Shown here: positions 32,251 to 44,046 of the stretch, piece after piece
Layout: each line of letters begins with the position of its first letter
Position numbering within the stretch: position 1 is the first letter of the stretch
Assembly (NCBI GenBank): GCA_038496675.1
Contig: CM076661.1
Location: 11,192,745 to 11,256,744, forward strand
DNA length: 64,000 bases
Direction: 5' to 3'
Origin: Rachycentron canadum
Taxonomy: Eukaryota; Chordata; Actinopteri; Carangiformes; Rachycentridae
The notes under the pieces: model-generated
The model's input: the letters and a program-made list of their open reading frames with translations, nothing else
What the model was told of the DNA's origin: nothing
Databases searched by the model: none
Made by a program: the position numbers and the translations under genes

Positions 32251-34649
32251 CACAATGTGTTTCATTGTCTCTTCGCTTGCAGGGTGACCCTTGTAAGTGG
32301 GTGGTGTATGACAAATCGAAGCAGATGAAGCAGCTACTAATATGTGAATCTTGCTAGTTTGGCAACTTTCTCAGTGAAGCTTTTTGTTGTTAATTTACAA
32401 ATAAATCATACCTGTGACTCAGGCCTTCAACAGTCCACCCATAATAGAACCGCAGACCATTTTTGAACTGAGACCCACCATTTGGTGTGCAGGAGCCCTG
32501 GTTGACATGGGCTGGATTGAAGTATTCTGAATAGAAAGAGGGACCTGTATGGAAAGTTACAGCTAAAGCTCTTCCTTTTGGAGCCTTAAAATATAAGGTC
32601 ATTCTGTAGATCAGGAGATCTTCCTAATCCGCTCTTCGCTTCCCCCTGGTGCAAAACAAAGAGCATGGAGATTTTTCAGTCCTAGCAACAGATAAACAGC
32701 CAGGGAAGCAGAGGAAGAGCAGAGCTGACTGGGGAACCAGGCTGTTGCTGTGGAGCAGTGTTGAAGATAATGCGGTATGACGTGCCGTTTTGATCTGGAC
32801 TGCTTTAACACAAGATGCTTTAAGCCATACATGGAGAAAATGCAAGTCTGTGCTAATTACCTGAGTGAGTCAGACAAAAAGGACGAGAGAAAGGGAGAGG
32901 GAGGGAAATGTCGAGCTGTGCCAGCAAACTTCCACACCTTCTGACCCGCATTACCGCTCAGCCGCAAGCTTTCTCCCTGGTCAGCGCGGGGCAATGGCCT
33001 GCCCTCATTGTGTTGTTGCTCCAATCTGACATGTTTGGTGGCAGTTCAGCTTTGATACGACAACACTCATTTAGTCATCCAACGTCCACTTGCCTGTGTG
33101 CTTCATTGCGCTCCCCCCTGTCCTCAGACCATTCACTTTCATTTGGATCTGAACAGGAAAAGCAAAGAAGGGAAGTCCCACTGGGGACGCATCTGAGTCA
33201 TCTAAGTTGTCTGAAGAATTGCTATACATGGCAGGCTAACTAATTGGACCCTTACCAAACCAGAGCCTCCATCCACAGTGGGTTTCAGATTAACTGCTGA
33301 CAAGGTATGACAGCAAGGCCTTTAAAATGTCAAAGCAAGATACTGGCACAATGCTTAGTGAATCTTCTCAGAAACACAGCAAGGGAATTGTGAAATTACC
33401 GCTGATAAATATAATGAACAGGACTCCCTACTTTGCAGAGATACATCTGAATCTGCTCACTGTCTGTGCTGGGTGCGTAGGCCATGGCTCATATTGCCTC
33501 AGTCAAGGCATCTATGCTCTTTGTGTGTGACAATAGATGTGACAAAATAGAAAGGACAGCTTTTCTAAAATGTCAGGCGGTTGGGGTCCTGCTGAAATAT
33601 CTCCCCCTCTCTCTCTCTGTCTATCTTGATCGATAAAGCTACCTTTGACAATGCTGCATGTTGTCACATGACATTTGGTCACCCTTCTTTTTTCCCCTCA
33701 CCTGGCTTGCTGCTGAATAGGAATATAACAATGAGATTTAATACAGGATCAATAGCTACACTCCAATGATACATTCACTCGCATAATGAATACTGATGGA
33801 TGAAAACAAATACCTGCATGGGGAATTTGTATTCTGGACAGTGTTTCTCTAATAGCCGTGCCAATGATGTTTCATTACGGTTTTTCCGCTTGTGTGTTTT
33901 TTCTCTCTATCCATACAATCAAATAAAGGATATACGCATGATTTAATCAAGGCTATGGAAGTAACGTCAAACCAACCTCTTGCGTATTTATGAGGGGTGC
34001 TGTGAGTGTGTGCTTGCATCTATGTGATCTCATGCCCCTGAATATCATGCCATTGTTTGCATTTCATTCAACAGATATAGGCTTAGTGCAATATGTATAA
34101 TAAATACGGAAAATGAATTGATCTTTACCACATGTCCATGTGTGTATATTGAGTTATGTTCCTGGGGTGTGCATTCGTAGTGTTTGTGCTGCATGCATGT
34201 ATTTGTGATTGGAATATACATGTGTGGTTTATCTGTATTTTAGTATTGAGTCCATATACATGAGTTGTTTACTCTACATGTTGAGCGCACCGTAATAGTG
34301 TGTTTATGCTATGCATATGTGTTTGAATGCACAATGGTGTATATGTGAATAGATTTGCCTGTTTGAATCTGGTCTCACAGAATGCATTAACTTTTATTAA
34401 TTGGATGTGTGTGCGCATTGCTCGGTGCATAACTTTCTGCTTTTCTGTGAGTGCCAATCCAGAGCACACCGGGTATCCTCCAGCCTGCTGTTGTTTGATA
34501 GTCAGCTCAGTGCATTGTGGTGTTTGGTGTTTGGGCTCTGGGCCCTGCGTCTGGGCCCCTGCGTGACTGACGCCTCGAACGCCCACTGTTTAAACATCTC
34601 TCCACGTGTTTCCCTTTTGATCAGCGTCTGCCATTCTTACTGATTTTCC
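32251..34649. other. Non-genic, nothing distinctive
   Basis: About 2.4 kb with no recognised repeat or gene. An acceptor-like TCTCTTCGCTTGCAG at 32282 is followed ten bases later by GTAAGT, an odd but probably chance pairing. Confidence 0.5.
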
Positions 34650-35050
34650 AAATCACTGATGCTTGTCAAAGAATTAATTACCTGGATCGTTGCTCCGCTG
34701 ACTCCGGCACCAGCTGCGGGGTTCACCAGAGAGACCTCGGCATTCTCCCAGCATTCCCGGCTAATCACCCACAATCCATTTCAAAGTCAACCTGATTGGC
34801 CCACTACCCGGAGAATAATGTGGAATTAGACTGCATCCTGACAGTAACAGTTTCATATTTGCATACAGTATACGGCAGATTAGCTTGCAGGAGCCCGCCA
34901 GTGGGAGGTGAATATCAGCATCAGTGCCTGTGCTAATGGCAGTTGCCTCCTACAGTTTATTAGATAAGTAATGGTGTAAAGCATTGTGCTAAGCGCACAT
35001 CCTCACTGTGTTATTAGCTGATGTGTAACACAATGTGTTCATTAACCATG
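34650..35050. promoter_or_regulatory. Candidate conserved non-coding block
   Basis: About 400 repeat-free bases with CAAAGAATTAATTACCTGG, GGCTAATCACCCACAATCC, CCTGATTGGCCC (inverted CCAAT), an exact POU octamer ATTTGCAT at 34857, CAGATTAGCTTGC and GTGTTATTAGC, plus retained CpGs. No frame looks coding. This is among the strongest enhancer-like stretches in the window, judged by composition only. Confidence 0.45.
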
Positions 35051-35298
35051 GGAGATGAACATTCCAGTGTGCACACCTTTTCAGAAGGTGGGAAAGAGAG
35101 AATGATTTAGCTGAAGTGATCACAGAGCTTCAGTGCCTGATGCTGTAAGTGGATTTTCGTGAGAGAGACACTGAAGTGATTGTACTTGTGAAATGCAGAC
35201 TTGTGGATGCTCTATAATAAACACATATTCAGGATAGTTTTGCCTTCAGGGCGTATCTGGCCATGCAGCTTGCTGTGAGGATGCATAGGCAAAGAGGC
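35051..35298. other. Non-genic flank
   Basis: No motif or repeat recognised. Confidence 0.5.
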
Positions 35299-35389
35299 TA
35301 TAAATACACCCAGGCTGCTCTTTGGTTTGTCTGTCTGCCTGCCTGCCTTCCTGTTGGTGTGTCTGCAGGGTTGCAGCAGCATGACGTCA
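35299..35389 (+). promoter_or_regulatory. TATA box and CRE cluster (promoter-like)
   Basis: TATAAATA at 35299-35306 is followed about 80 bases downstream by an exact CRE (TGACGTCA, 35382-35389) in CpG-containing, GC-richer sequence extending to about 35520. Transcription from this TATA box would start near 35330. The following 117-codon frame (35263-35616) spans the TATA box itself and is not recognisable. An unannotated or alternative first exon is possible. Confidence 0.3.
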
Positions 35390-35731
35390 GCCGGGGCTCA
35401 GAGCACTCGCTGACCTCTGTCACAGAGAGAGGAGTGCAGTGCGCTCCAGACAGCCATATAACCGTGCAGACGATGCAGGCAGGACATAAACACAGAGACC
35501 TGAGTGCGGAGGGAGATGCGTTACAGCATGTAGCAGTACAGCCATGGATGGACTATCAGAGAGGAGCGCAGACAGGCTGGCTGGTGGAGAGCAGGGTTCA
35601 CAAAGATCCATGCTGACAGGTTACACAAAAATGGAAATCAGTTAGTGAAGAGGAATAATATGCATAGAGGGATGCATTTAAATACAACTCTGAGTTTGTC
35701 TGTGCGATACACCCTTTGTAGTCATCTTCAA

Positions 35732-35732
<1 letters not shown>

Positions 35733-35764
<32 letters not shown>
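35733..35764. repeat. (CA)n microsatellite
   Basis: Uninterrupted CA repeat. Confidence 0.97.
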
Positions 35765-35767
<3 letters not shown>

Positions 35768-37639
35768 TTCCCATAGGACACTAATTAAAGTTACAGAAAG
35801 CAGGTGTTTAAACTGCATTGCTTTGGTGACTCTAACCAGGACCCTTGCTGTTAAAATTAGACCAGCTACCTCAGGAGAGAGCCTCTGAGCTAACCTGACA
35901 CGGCCACTGTAAGTGCGTGTCAATGCCTGCGTCTGTGTGTGTGTCTGTGTGTGAGCGCTCGCATGTGTATCTGTCTGTGGCGTCCTATCATTGTAGTCAT
36001 TACCTAGTTTCCATTCCTAGCCTGAAGCAAAGTAAGAAATGGCAGCCTTTCATTCTGACAAGTTGTCATTCAGGTAGTTTTCTGTTTCCCCCCCTCCAGT
36101 TTCCTTCAAAGGCTGTCCGACTTTGCTTTCATAATACCTCTGAGGTTTCTGTCAGTTTTGCGGCTGACAGCAGGTAGAATTTGCGTGTCAACATGAAGTT
36201 AGACTGTTAGATACATGTTCGTGAATAAACACCTTCTACCTCAGAAGAGCTTACAGTACATGTGTTCACTTAAAAAAAAAAAAAAAAAGGATGTCACCCA
36301 TATTTTCTTTGGCTTCATAGTTTAATGTGAGATGAGGAAGTGATTTTAACTCGGGAGTAACGTATGACATTAAACTGGTTTTTCAAGATGTTTTTAATAG
36401 CATCCTCAGTAAATAACTCCCGTCAGGCTTTCAAGCCATCTTTTAACCTTTTAACCGTAATTTTAGCTTGCGCATTTTGTTCAACGTCTCATTCCATTAT
36501 TCAGTGTCTCATTCCATAACAGGCTCAGAAATTCAGCAGGTCTCCTTAGGCTTATTTCCCACTCCAATCCCATTTCACAGAGACACTGCGTTTTCTGGCT
36601 CATAAATACCCTCGTTTTATTTACAGTATCCCAAATGAAGAATGTGTTTTTGCCACATTTACCTGTGGTTGCCTCAGCACTTTGAATTCATTATCTGCCA
36701 ATTTGGGCATCAGAAAGCATTTTCTCCTCCAAACAAACTCATGGATTGGGGGCTGATGGAAGACATCCATAGAGCCTCAGGGCCAAATGACAGAGTGTGA
36801 CGTTTATCTGGATTCAGCAAGAGTTTGACCTCTAGTTTGGAAGGCCATTTTAATCTGCTGTCCTAATATTTGGTCATAGAGATCATGACTGTATCAAATG
36901 TTGTACTTCTGATGCCTTTGAACTGTTGTGCAGCTGTCAGGATAGGTATACTGATGGTGTAACCTTGTGCTGTATGTGTCTGTGTCTTACAAATCATTTG
37001 TTTTGTAAGATAATACATGGCAAGGGTTGAAGGATTTCTGATGTGGTAACCACTGTATTTTATTTATTAATTTTTTGGAAGACCATCTTTATCTATTAAG
37101 TGGTTTTATGAGACTAAATGTTTTGTGCTTTCCATCACTTTATGTTTCAATTTAGATATCTAATTTTTGAACCTCTCGTTCATTTTGCCAACATCACTTT
37201 GTTTTAGCATTTCAAGGCATTGTCTACCATGGCATGAAAGCAATCAGGTGAAAACACATTGCTCGTGCCCTGGGCATTGCTGTTCACAAACCTCATCTCA
37301 CGTCAGAGATATGGTATAACACCTTTGGATCCATGAAAAAGCACCTTGCACTGAAGTGAGAAATTGGCTACGAGTCATTATGCACAAACACCAAATGCCT
37401 TGGCATTTTCTGTCCCTGCCAAACAATCATCTTCCTCTCCTCTGTCTATTTGCAATTAATGATTGAATTTCAGCCCCCCAAAAATCCCATTTCTGCTTTG
37501 TGTATGTATCCCCAATACACACAGCTGCTACCAGTACACACGGCAGCATGCACAGCAAAGCTTATCTCCAGCCTTTAGATGGGGGCCTATGGAAACAGTC
37601 TTGATTATTTCCCTCCTTCTCCAAAGCACCGCTGTGTGC
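35765..37639. other. Non-genic, mostly plain
   Basis: A GT-rich patch (35932-35955) and an A17 run (36272-36288). Nothing else recognised. Confidence 0.5.
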
Positions 37640-37960
37640 TTTGGGATTAGAGGCTTTCTGTGGCGGCTGTACATGCACACTCACTGGCTGGAGGCGAGAG
37701 CAAGCGAGTAAGAGAGAGAGAGCGAGCGAGAGAGAGAGTTCTTCTGCTCAATATAACCCCCCCAATCCAAGCCCTCTCTCTTCGTTCACTACTCAGCCCA
37801 CCCACCCCCTCCCTACCTCCCTCCCCATGCCCGACACACTAGCCAGTCCTAGGAGTATTACATCACCCTGATGTAATGTCTAACCAATCACAACACAGCG
37901 GCGCTAAACCTTCCAGGATTATGGAAGTCTGTAGCTCAGACTGGGTAATGAGAAAGAGAG
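37640..37960. promoter_or_regulatory. Promoter-like cluster with GA tract, CCAAT box and inverted repeat
   Basis: A GAGA/GAGCGAGC tract (37710-37738) is followed by a C-rich stretch, a perfect inverted repeat (ATTACATCA at 37857 and TGATGTAAT at 37869, 3-base spacer) and a good CCAAT box (AACCAATCA, 37882-37890). A GCGGCGC patch comes just after. Such combinations are frequent around fish transcription starts, but no exon can be assigned. Confidence 0.3.
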
Positions 37961-40900
37961 TGAGAGACAGAGAGACTAGTAGCATCACTCATACATATTT
38001 TCAAGAATAGCCTTTGGATCAATTTGGTCCCGTTCCCCCTTGTTCCTGAAGAAGAGAAATAAAAATACACACTGTCAAGTTGCCTTCAGGTCTCATACTT
38101 GAGACTTGAGATTTGCAGAAACTCTTCTATGCACCAGCAGTGTTCCTGAAAAGTCAGCCGGATAAAGAGGAGCAGCATAGGTACTTTTCAGGATGCTTTT
38201 TCTGCTGTATCCCATTGGATGAGGTGAAAAAAACAGGTCAATGTTGTGTTAATTTACACACAGGATGCCAGAAGTATTCAGAGTTACTTACAGTATTTGA
38301 ATTCTTTGTTGTTGTTTGATGATGATGATCATGATGAAGAAAGTGATTACAGTGCTGGCAGCTGGCAGTGTAAGGAACAAACTGGTTTCTGAGGGTTGCT
38401 AGTCAGATTTTAGATGATTTTATTTTGTTTGGTACCTTTTTGCTGGTGTACTTGGATGCACTTGTTTCTTCACTTTTTTCTTCACTTCAATTTTGCCTTC
38501 ATAATCTTTTAATAGTCTCTATTATATGTTTATTTGATGATGACCAAGTGCCCATTTGGAAATAATAAAATCTCAGAAGTCTTTGTAAATACAGGGACTG
38601 GACAGATTTATTTCAAAACACATTACAACCATGAACATCATGCATTGTAAAGTCAGTTCATTCATTCAGAGTATCTTCATTTTACTTAGTTGCCAGCAGT
38701 ACGCTGTGTGCTGGCTTAAACACACTGTGCGTGTTCTGAATGCATTTTGCCTTTGCATTTTGATTCACTGTTTTTTGTTTGCACATTAATTGAAGTGACA
38801 CCAACCTCAGCCAAAGGAAATATGACTCTTGCCGATCAGTAGCAAAGGTGGAGGAAGTGTGGCATTGTTGCAGAGCAGGTCAGGCCAAGAAAACATTGGC
38901 CTCCGACACAGGACACCAGGATGACGCTATTTTTTTTTGCCAACAGTTTACAGGGGTTTCTTTTACCCAGGATGACGAATGTCACCATAAAAAAGTATTT
39001 GAACCAAAAGTACAAAACCAAATACAAATTCTGTTGTCCTCAGCAAGCATATGCATTTCTCTAGATGGCAATTACAAACATGTGATGCTGTTTCATTTTG
39101 TGGGCTTTTTGTGATTTTACTTTGAATGCTGTAATTTGGATATTTCTGGTTCCTTGACTACATGAGCACATTTGGCACTGAGACTTCACATTTTTGTCTG
39201 TATCCTATGCTGATTTCCTATTTATTTGTTTTTAGGTACATCCTGCATCACTTGCCCGGTTACCTGTTTGCACTTCAGTGAAGAGTAATATGAGTAGAAT
39301 GAGCCAATTATTTTGTCCTAAAAATGTGCGAGTGTCTACTTCTAGATGTCAGGGTTAGAAGGCGGTCTTTAGTGTCCTCTGAGCCGTGTCTGCCTATTAA
39401 CTCGGTTCTTTGTTGTCCTCGGTTTCCATGGAAGATGAAGAGTGTCTATCACGGTGATTGGCACTGCATAGTGTCATCTCTTTTTCTCAACACATACACA
39501 CAGTAGACACCTATAAACCCTCCCCCTACAACCATCACCTCTATTGCACCACTCATACACACACACTCATCCCTACATACTCCCTGCAGGCACAGACAGC
39601 ATCAGACAGCATAGCAGCAACAGCATCAGCTTGCAGTTTGCCATTTTCTGTGGCATGCATGGTGTCTGACTGCCACACCAGTACACTGAGTGTGCCACAC
39701 TGCTGCTCTGGGCGCCGGAGGGGGAAACTCGCACATCTGTGCGGTAAATGTATGTAGCTGCAACGTGAACACTACAGGGAAATTATTGCATCGTATTGGA
39801 CGGCATGGGAATGCTCAGTTCTGCCAGGAAAGTCTCACTCTGGGAATGATGAAGCACTGATGGGATAGCAGTAGGCAGCGTGCTGCTGAGAAACGCTCAC
39901 TTCCAGAATCAATGTTCCATACCACCCATACTTATCTGCACTTAGGTTATTTCACACTGCAGTGGTAAAATTGCAGCTGTTTCAGTGTTTCCACTATTTC
40001 TGGTATACTGTATGTAAGTGGAAGGTTCATAGCAAAGTCGTCAAGGTAAAACAGTTTTGATCGGTATCAAGGGGCCTTACACTTTCCAATTTCTGAACCC
40101 ATTCCCAAGTCAAAAGCATACATAGCAGTTTTGCCAGGGCTGACTTAAGCTTTCATATTTTGACTCTTGTGTGTCCGCGTGTGTGTGCCTCTGTGGCTGT
40201 GTGTACATGTGTGTAAGCACACCTGGGGTAATTCTAACACCTTCATATTTAAAGCCCCGTGTGCGTGTGTGAGAGGTGGTAGCGTCAGTGGTGTCAAATT
40301 TGCTTTTGCTTCAGGTCTCAGTGGAGGCGGACATTGAGAAAACTGCGGCTGGTTTACCTGACACACTCCTAATTCCTCCCCACCTCCTGGGAGCTCCCAC
40401 ACCCTGGCTTTTTTGTCTTTGCTTTCTCATTTGAACCTCTGCCAAATGGGATGAGGCCAGAGGAAACTGCCACACTCTGCTACTGCTACTACAGCCGGAG
40501 TCAGTACCTCTTGCTCTCTCATTCAGGCTCTTGTTCTCGCTTTCATTCTCATTCTCTCTGTCTTTTCACTTTCAGATCAAGCAACGTCCCCCCTCTCTCA
40601 CTGTCCCCCACATCACCCCAACCCACACCCCCCCTCCCCACCCCTGTCTCATTCCCTCCTCTCGTAAGCACACTACCACATTCGCCGTGCAATATATGCA
40701 ACTTTGGATTGCAAAACAGGCAGAAAAATGAGACATTCTGTAATGCTGGTGTCTCATTAGAAATATATATTCAAGTCATTCAGAGCAGAGCTTTCAAATT
40801 TCACATACAGAGATGTGGAGTAGGGAGAAGGAGAGAGAGACAGACAGAAAGAGAGAGGAAAGATTAATGTAAATCTCAAAATAAGGAAGGCATTAATATT

Positions 40901-40978
40901 TCATTAGTGCCTCTTTTTTCTCTCTGAGTGACAGAAGAGAGGAGATAGTGGCTGATTTAATGATTTTAGAGTCTCTTC

Positions 40979-40985
<7 letters not shown>
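37961..40985. other. Non-genic, nothing distinctive
   Basis: Three kilobases of plain sequence with GT/GTGC patches near 40169-40216 and a C-rich CA tract near 40595-40650. I recognise no gene or element. Confidence 0.5.
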
Positions 40986-41017
<32 letters not shown>

Positions 41018-41028
41018 CCCCTCCCTCC
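40986..41028. repeat. (CT)n microsatellite with C-run
   Basis: CT repeats passing into a C6 and CTCCCTCC. Confidence 0.95.
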
Positions 41029-41034
41029 AATGTT

Positions 41035-41175
41035 GCTGCCTCCCCCAGTTTCCCAGTCAGCAGATGGGCTTAGCCTCGTTTTTTTATGAATTCCTCACAG
41101 ACCCAGCTGCACATAATTACAGTCAATTCTGCCTTATCTCTCAAATTAAAAAGATTAGATTATTTGTGAAAGAAA
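41035..41175. promoter_or_regulatory. Candidate conserved non-coding element
   Basis: Repeat-free, with TGCACATAATTACAGTC, TCAAATTAAAAAGATTAG and ATTATTTGTG. Regulatory role is inferred. Confidence 0.3.
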
Positions 41176-41391
41176 TGTATGCAGCTCCTCTCAACTGATA
41201 GTAGGTACTAGACTACATAGCCAGGTTATATGCATTATACCCCCCACAAACCCACACATACACATATGTACTTTAACCCACAGTGCAGATATCGACTTCC
41301 CTCATTTCAATACAGATATTATGTACATTATTATCTTCAATAAAGTACCTGTTTTGAGAGAGTATCACACTCATGTTTTCACTTTTTTCAG

Positions 41392-41614
41392 AAGGCCTAC
41401 TATGGTTATGGATGTGTATTAAAGAGTTGAGATTCAGCTATGAATCCTCAACCAACTTCAAACCTTTGTGGGGCTGATTCCATATCAGTGTTGCAGATTG
41501 CCTCTTGCTTTGCTCAGGTAGGATTCAGCAAGCTTTATCAGCACAGCTGTAGTGTTGTAGAGAGGCCTTTGTGCGACAATAAGGAAAGCACAAGGCAGTC
41601 ACATGGAAGACAGG
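41392..41614 (+). other. Segment bracketed by strong splice-like signals
   Basis: An excellent acceptor (TTTTCACTTTTTTCAG, ending 41391) and an excellent donor (ACAGG/GTAAGC, intron start 41615) bracket 223 bases. An alternative internal donor is at 41517/41518 (CTCAG/GTAGGA). One frame opens at ATG 41440 (MNPQPTSNLCGADS...) and stays open through the donor, but an in-frame stop lies just upstream (41428). It could therefore only be a first coding exon with a 5' untranslated part, or a non-coding RNA exon. No family recognised. Confidence 0.25.
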
Positions 41615-43815
41615 GTAAGCACAATATCTTTCTTAGCTGATCACTTACTTTAAAAGTTTAGGTGTTAGCAAAAGTAATTTGATTAAAATTTATGTGACAA
41701 TATAAATTAGCTTTTAATGAAATTTTTAAATAGATAGGTCAGGGTGCGGAACAATACATCAATTTGTCTGCCTATTGATCTTCTACAGTAATGTTGTTTG
41801 ATTAGTCTGTGCTGGCCTCCAGCAGAAAGAACCATTGCTGAGTGGGAATGCAATATAATCCAGATTTCCCTCAAACCACCCAAGGGATTAGTTTACTCCC
41901 CATCACCCCCAGCATTACCAATTGATTGGCTGATTGAGAGCACATTCATTCCAGGTCATGGACTGTATTCAGCCCTCAAGCAGGGGAAATTTTCCTCAAA
42001 TCTGCATAGATTCTGCTGTTTTGTTGTCACCCTAACACTGCTTCTATTGATTAGGTTTCTTTGAAGCACATTTCGAACCACATGCTAGATTTCACATCTA
42101 GTTATGTGATGTTGTGGTGTACGTTTGAAAGGTAAATAGTCATTTAAACAAGGAATCTGTAGGTGATCTGTGTTTTCCAGCTTTGGATTCAGTTTCTGTC
42201 TGATCATGTATTTTGTGTACATGTTCAATTTCTAACCTAAATCGTGTCAAATGATGCTCTGTCCTCAGGTTGGTCCTCTAACATGGTTGTAATATACATT
42301 CAAGTGCAAAATCAAGGTTGAATATTGCTACTTTCAAACAGTACCAGAATTAATGGTTTACCTCTCAAGCATCAACAAACACAAATTATTGCTGAATACT
42401 AAAAAACACATTTCGCTATATTGACATAAATAGCATTTAACAGCCACTCTTATTCAAGGGAACTTAACAATGCGTATCAGTAATCATGATTGAGACACCA
42501 CCGTGAGATCAAGTGGAGAGAGACTTGGCAGTAACCACATCTTGTCAGTGATTAGCTGACCATAAGTGCAGGGGGTGCTACAGCAGGAAAACTTGCATAA
42601 TGATTGAATAAGTCTCTACTCATTCTCTGAATTGAATCATATGAGAAATTTCTTAATGTGAAATTCCCTGTGAGGGTAGAATGCCTCAGTGTAAAAATAC
42701 AGAGTAACATTAAAACTTCTCTGTAAACCACGCAAGAGTATCAGAGTCTGAGATCTGTCTTGTCTTGACTAGACTAGAGTCTAGCTAGTGTTGATTGACC
42801 TCATGGAACTTCAGAGGCGAGACAAGTTTCCCCCCTGATGTTCTGTGACCAGAGACGTTGTGACTGACAGAGCTTATGGTTCAGGATGCTCCAGGCAGCT
42901 CTTCTGTCTCCCTTAATCACAGTGTGTGATTGGACAAAGACACTCATTAAGTAAAGCAGAGTAAAAACACATGTTTTTCCTTCAAATACACATCCATAAT
43001 CGATCAGCATCATTACGCACAGATTAAATCGCTGTCTAAGTGCTCTTGGAGATATTTGATTGAACCCTTTGATGGTTGTGTTAGTGGATCGTCGTTTAAT
43101 CCTGTGTTACTTTTGAGGTGTTTACCATTTAAGACATACTTTGTACTCATCCCGTTTTATTATGGTATTTTGCTATTCTGGAGACATTGTTTTGTTATTG
43201 ATCATTAGTCAGTTTCACAAGGGAACACACCATCAATAGAGGTGACATTGGCACTAAAACTGTCACTGGGGAAGTATAATGAAATAAGCTCTTTAATGGT
43301 TGAGGCATCACTGAGGTCTGTGCGATCAAGGGGCACCTGGTTGCGTCGGCTATACGGCTTGTTGAAGGTGTATTTCAAAAATACATCTTTAATTCCGCTC
43401 TAACACAGCTATTATAAAAATGACTATAAACTATAAACTAGACTTTTTACCGCTGCACACAATAACTATCATTATTATTGTGCAGTTAAAAATCAGTGGC
43501 TGTAATGTTGCAGATAAAGTCTGAACTATTGTACTTGGTGCAATGAGTTGAAGTTTTTCATATGGGGTAGTTGTATCAACACTTGTTTAATCCAATCTGG
43601 GAAGGATGTAAACACAGTGGGAATAATGTACATGCATTGGGGTTAGTTGAGGGTTCACTGTGCAAAGCATTTGTTTCTTACTGGTTGGTGTCTGTGAAGA
43701 CAGTCACACTGTGCCGTGCCTAGTCTAAACAGACATTCATGGGGAGTTGAGGAGGATTTCCCTATTTAGGCAGGGAACAGTGAGTGCACTTTACATTACC
43801 ATGTGTCTATGTCAG
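41615..43815. other. Non-genic, AT-rich
   Basis: Nothing recognised except a small imperfect stem-loop (CTGCACA 43453 with TGTGCAG 43479). Confidence 0.5.
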
Positions 43816-43849
43816 TTTGTGTGTGTGGGGGTGTGTGTGTGTACAGATG
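43816..43849. repeat. (GT)n microsatellite
   Basis: GT repeats with one GGGG interruption. Confidence 0.9.
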
Positions 43850-43869
43850 CACAAAAAGATCTTTTTGTG
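43850..43869. other. Perfect 20-base palindrome
   Basis: CACAAAAAGATCTTTTTGTG reads the same on both strands, directly beside a (GT)n tract. Confidence 0.9.
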
Positions 43870-43994
43870 ATATTTACATGTTTACACACTGTCTGTCTGA
43901 GTAAAGTGAGTTAGTGAAGGCCTAAACTTTACACCAGGCCTCTCCGCTCTTCTAAGGTCTGACAGAACACTAATATTTCTGTTCCTTTGTCTTC

Positions 43995-44046
43995 TACACA
44001 CACACACAAATACATACACAAACACACATACACACACACACACACT
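43995..44046. repeat. (CA)n/(CATA) microsatellite
   Basis: Interrupted CA repeat. Confidence 0.95.

Noticed and set aside
32282..32299. Acceptor followed ten bases later by GTAAGT as a 10-base micro-exon
   Set aside because: Too short to be credible without transcript support; probably chance.
41392..41430. Frame KAYYGYGC resembling a secreted phospholipase A2 motif
   Set aside because: The match ends before the following Tyr-Cys-Gly of that family, and a stop comes four codons later.
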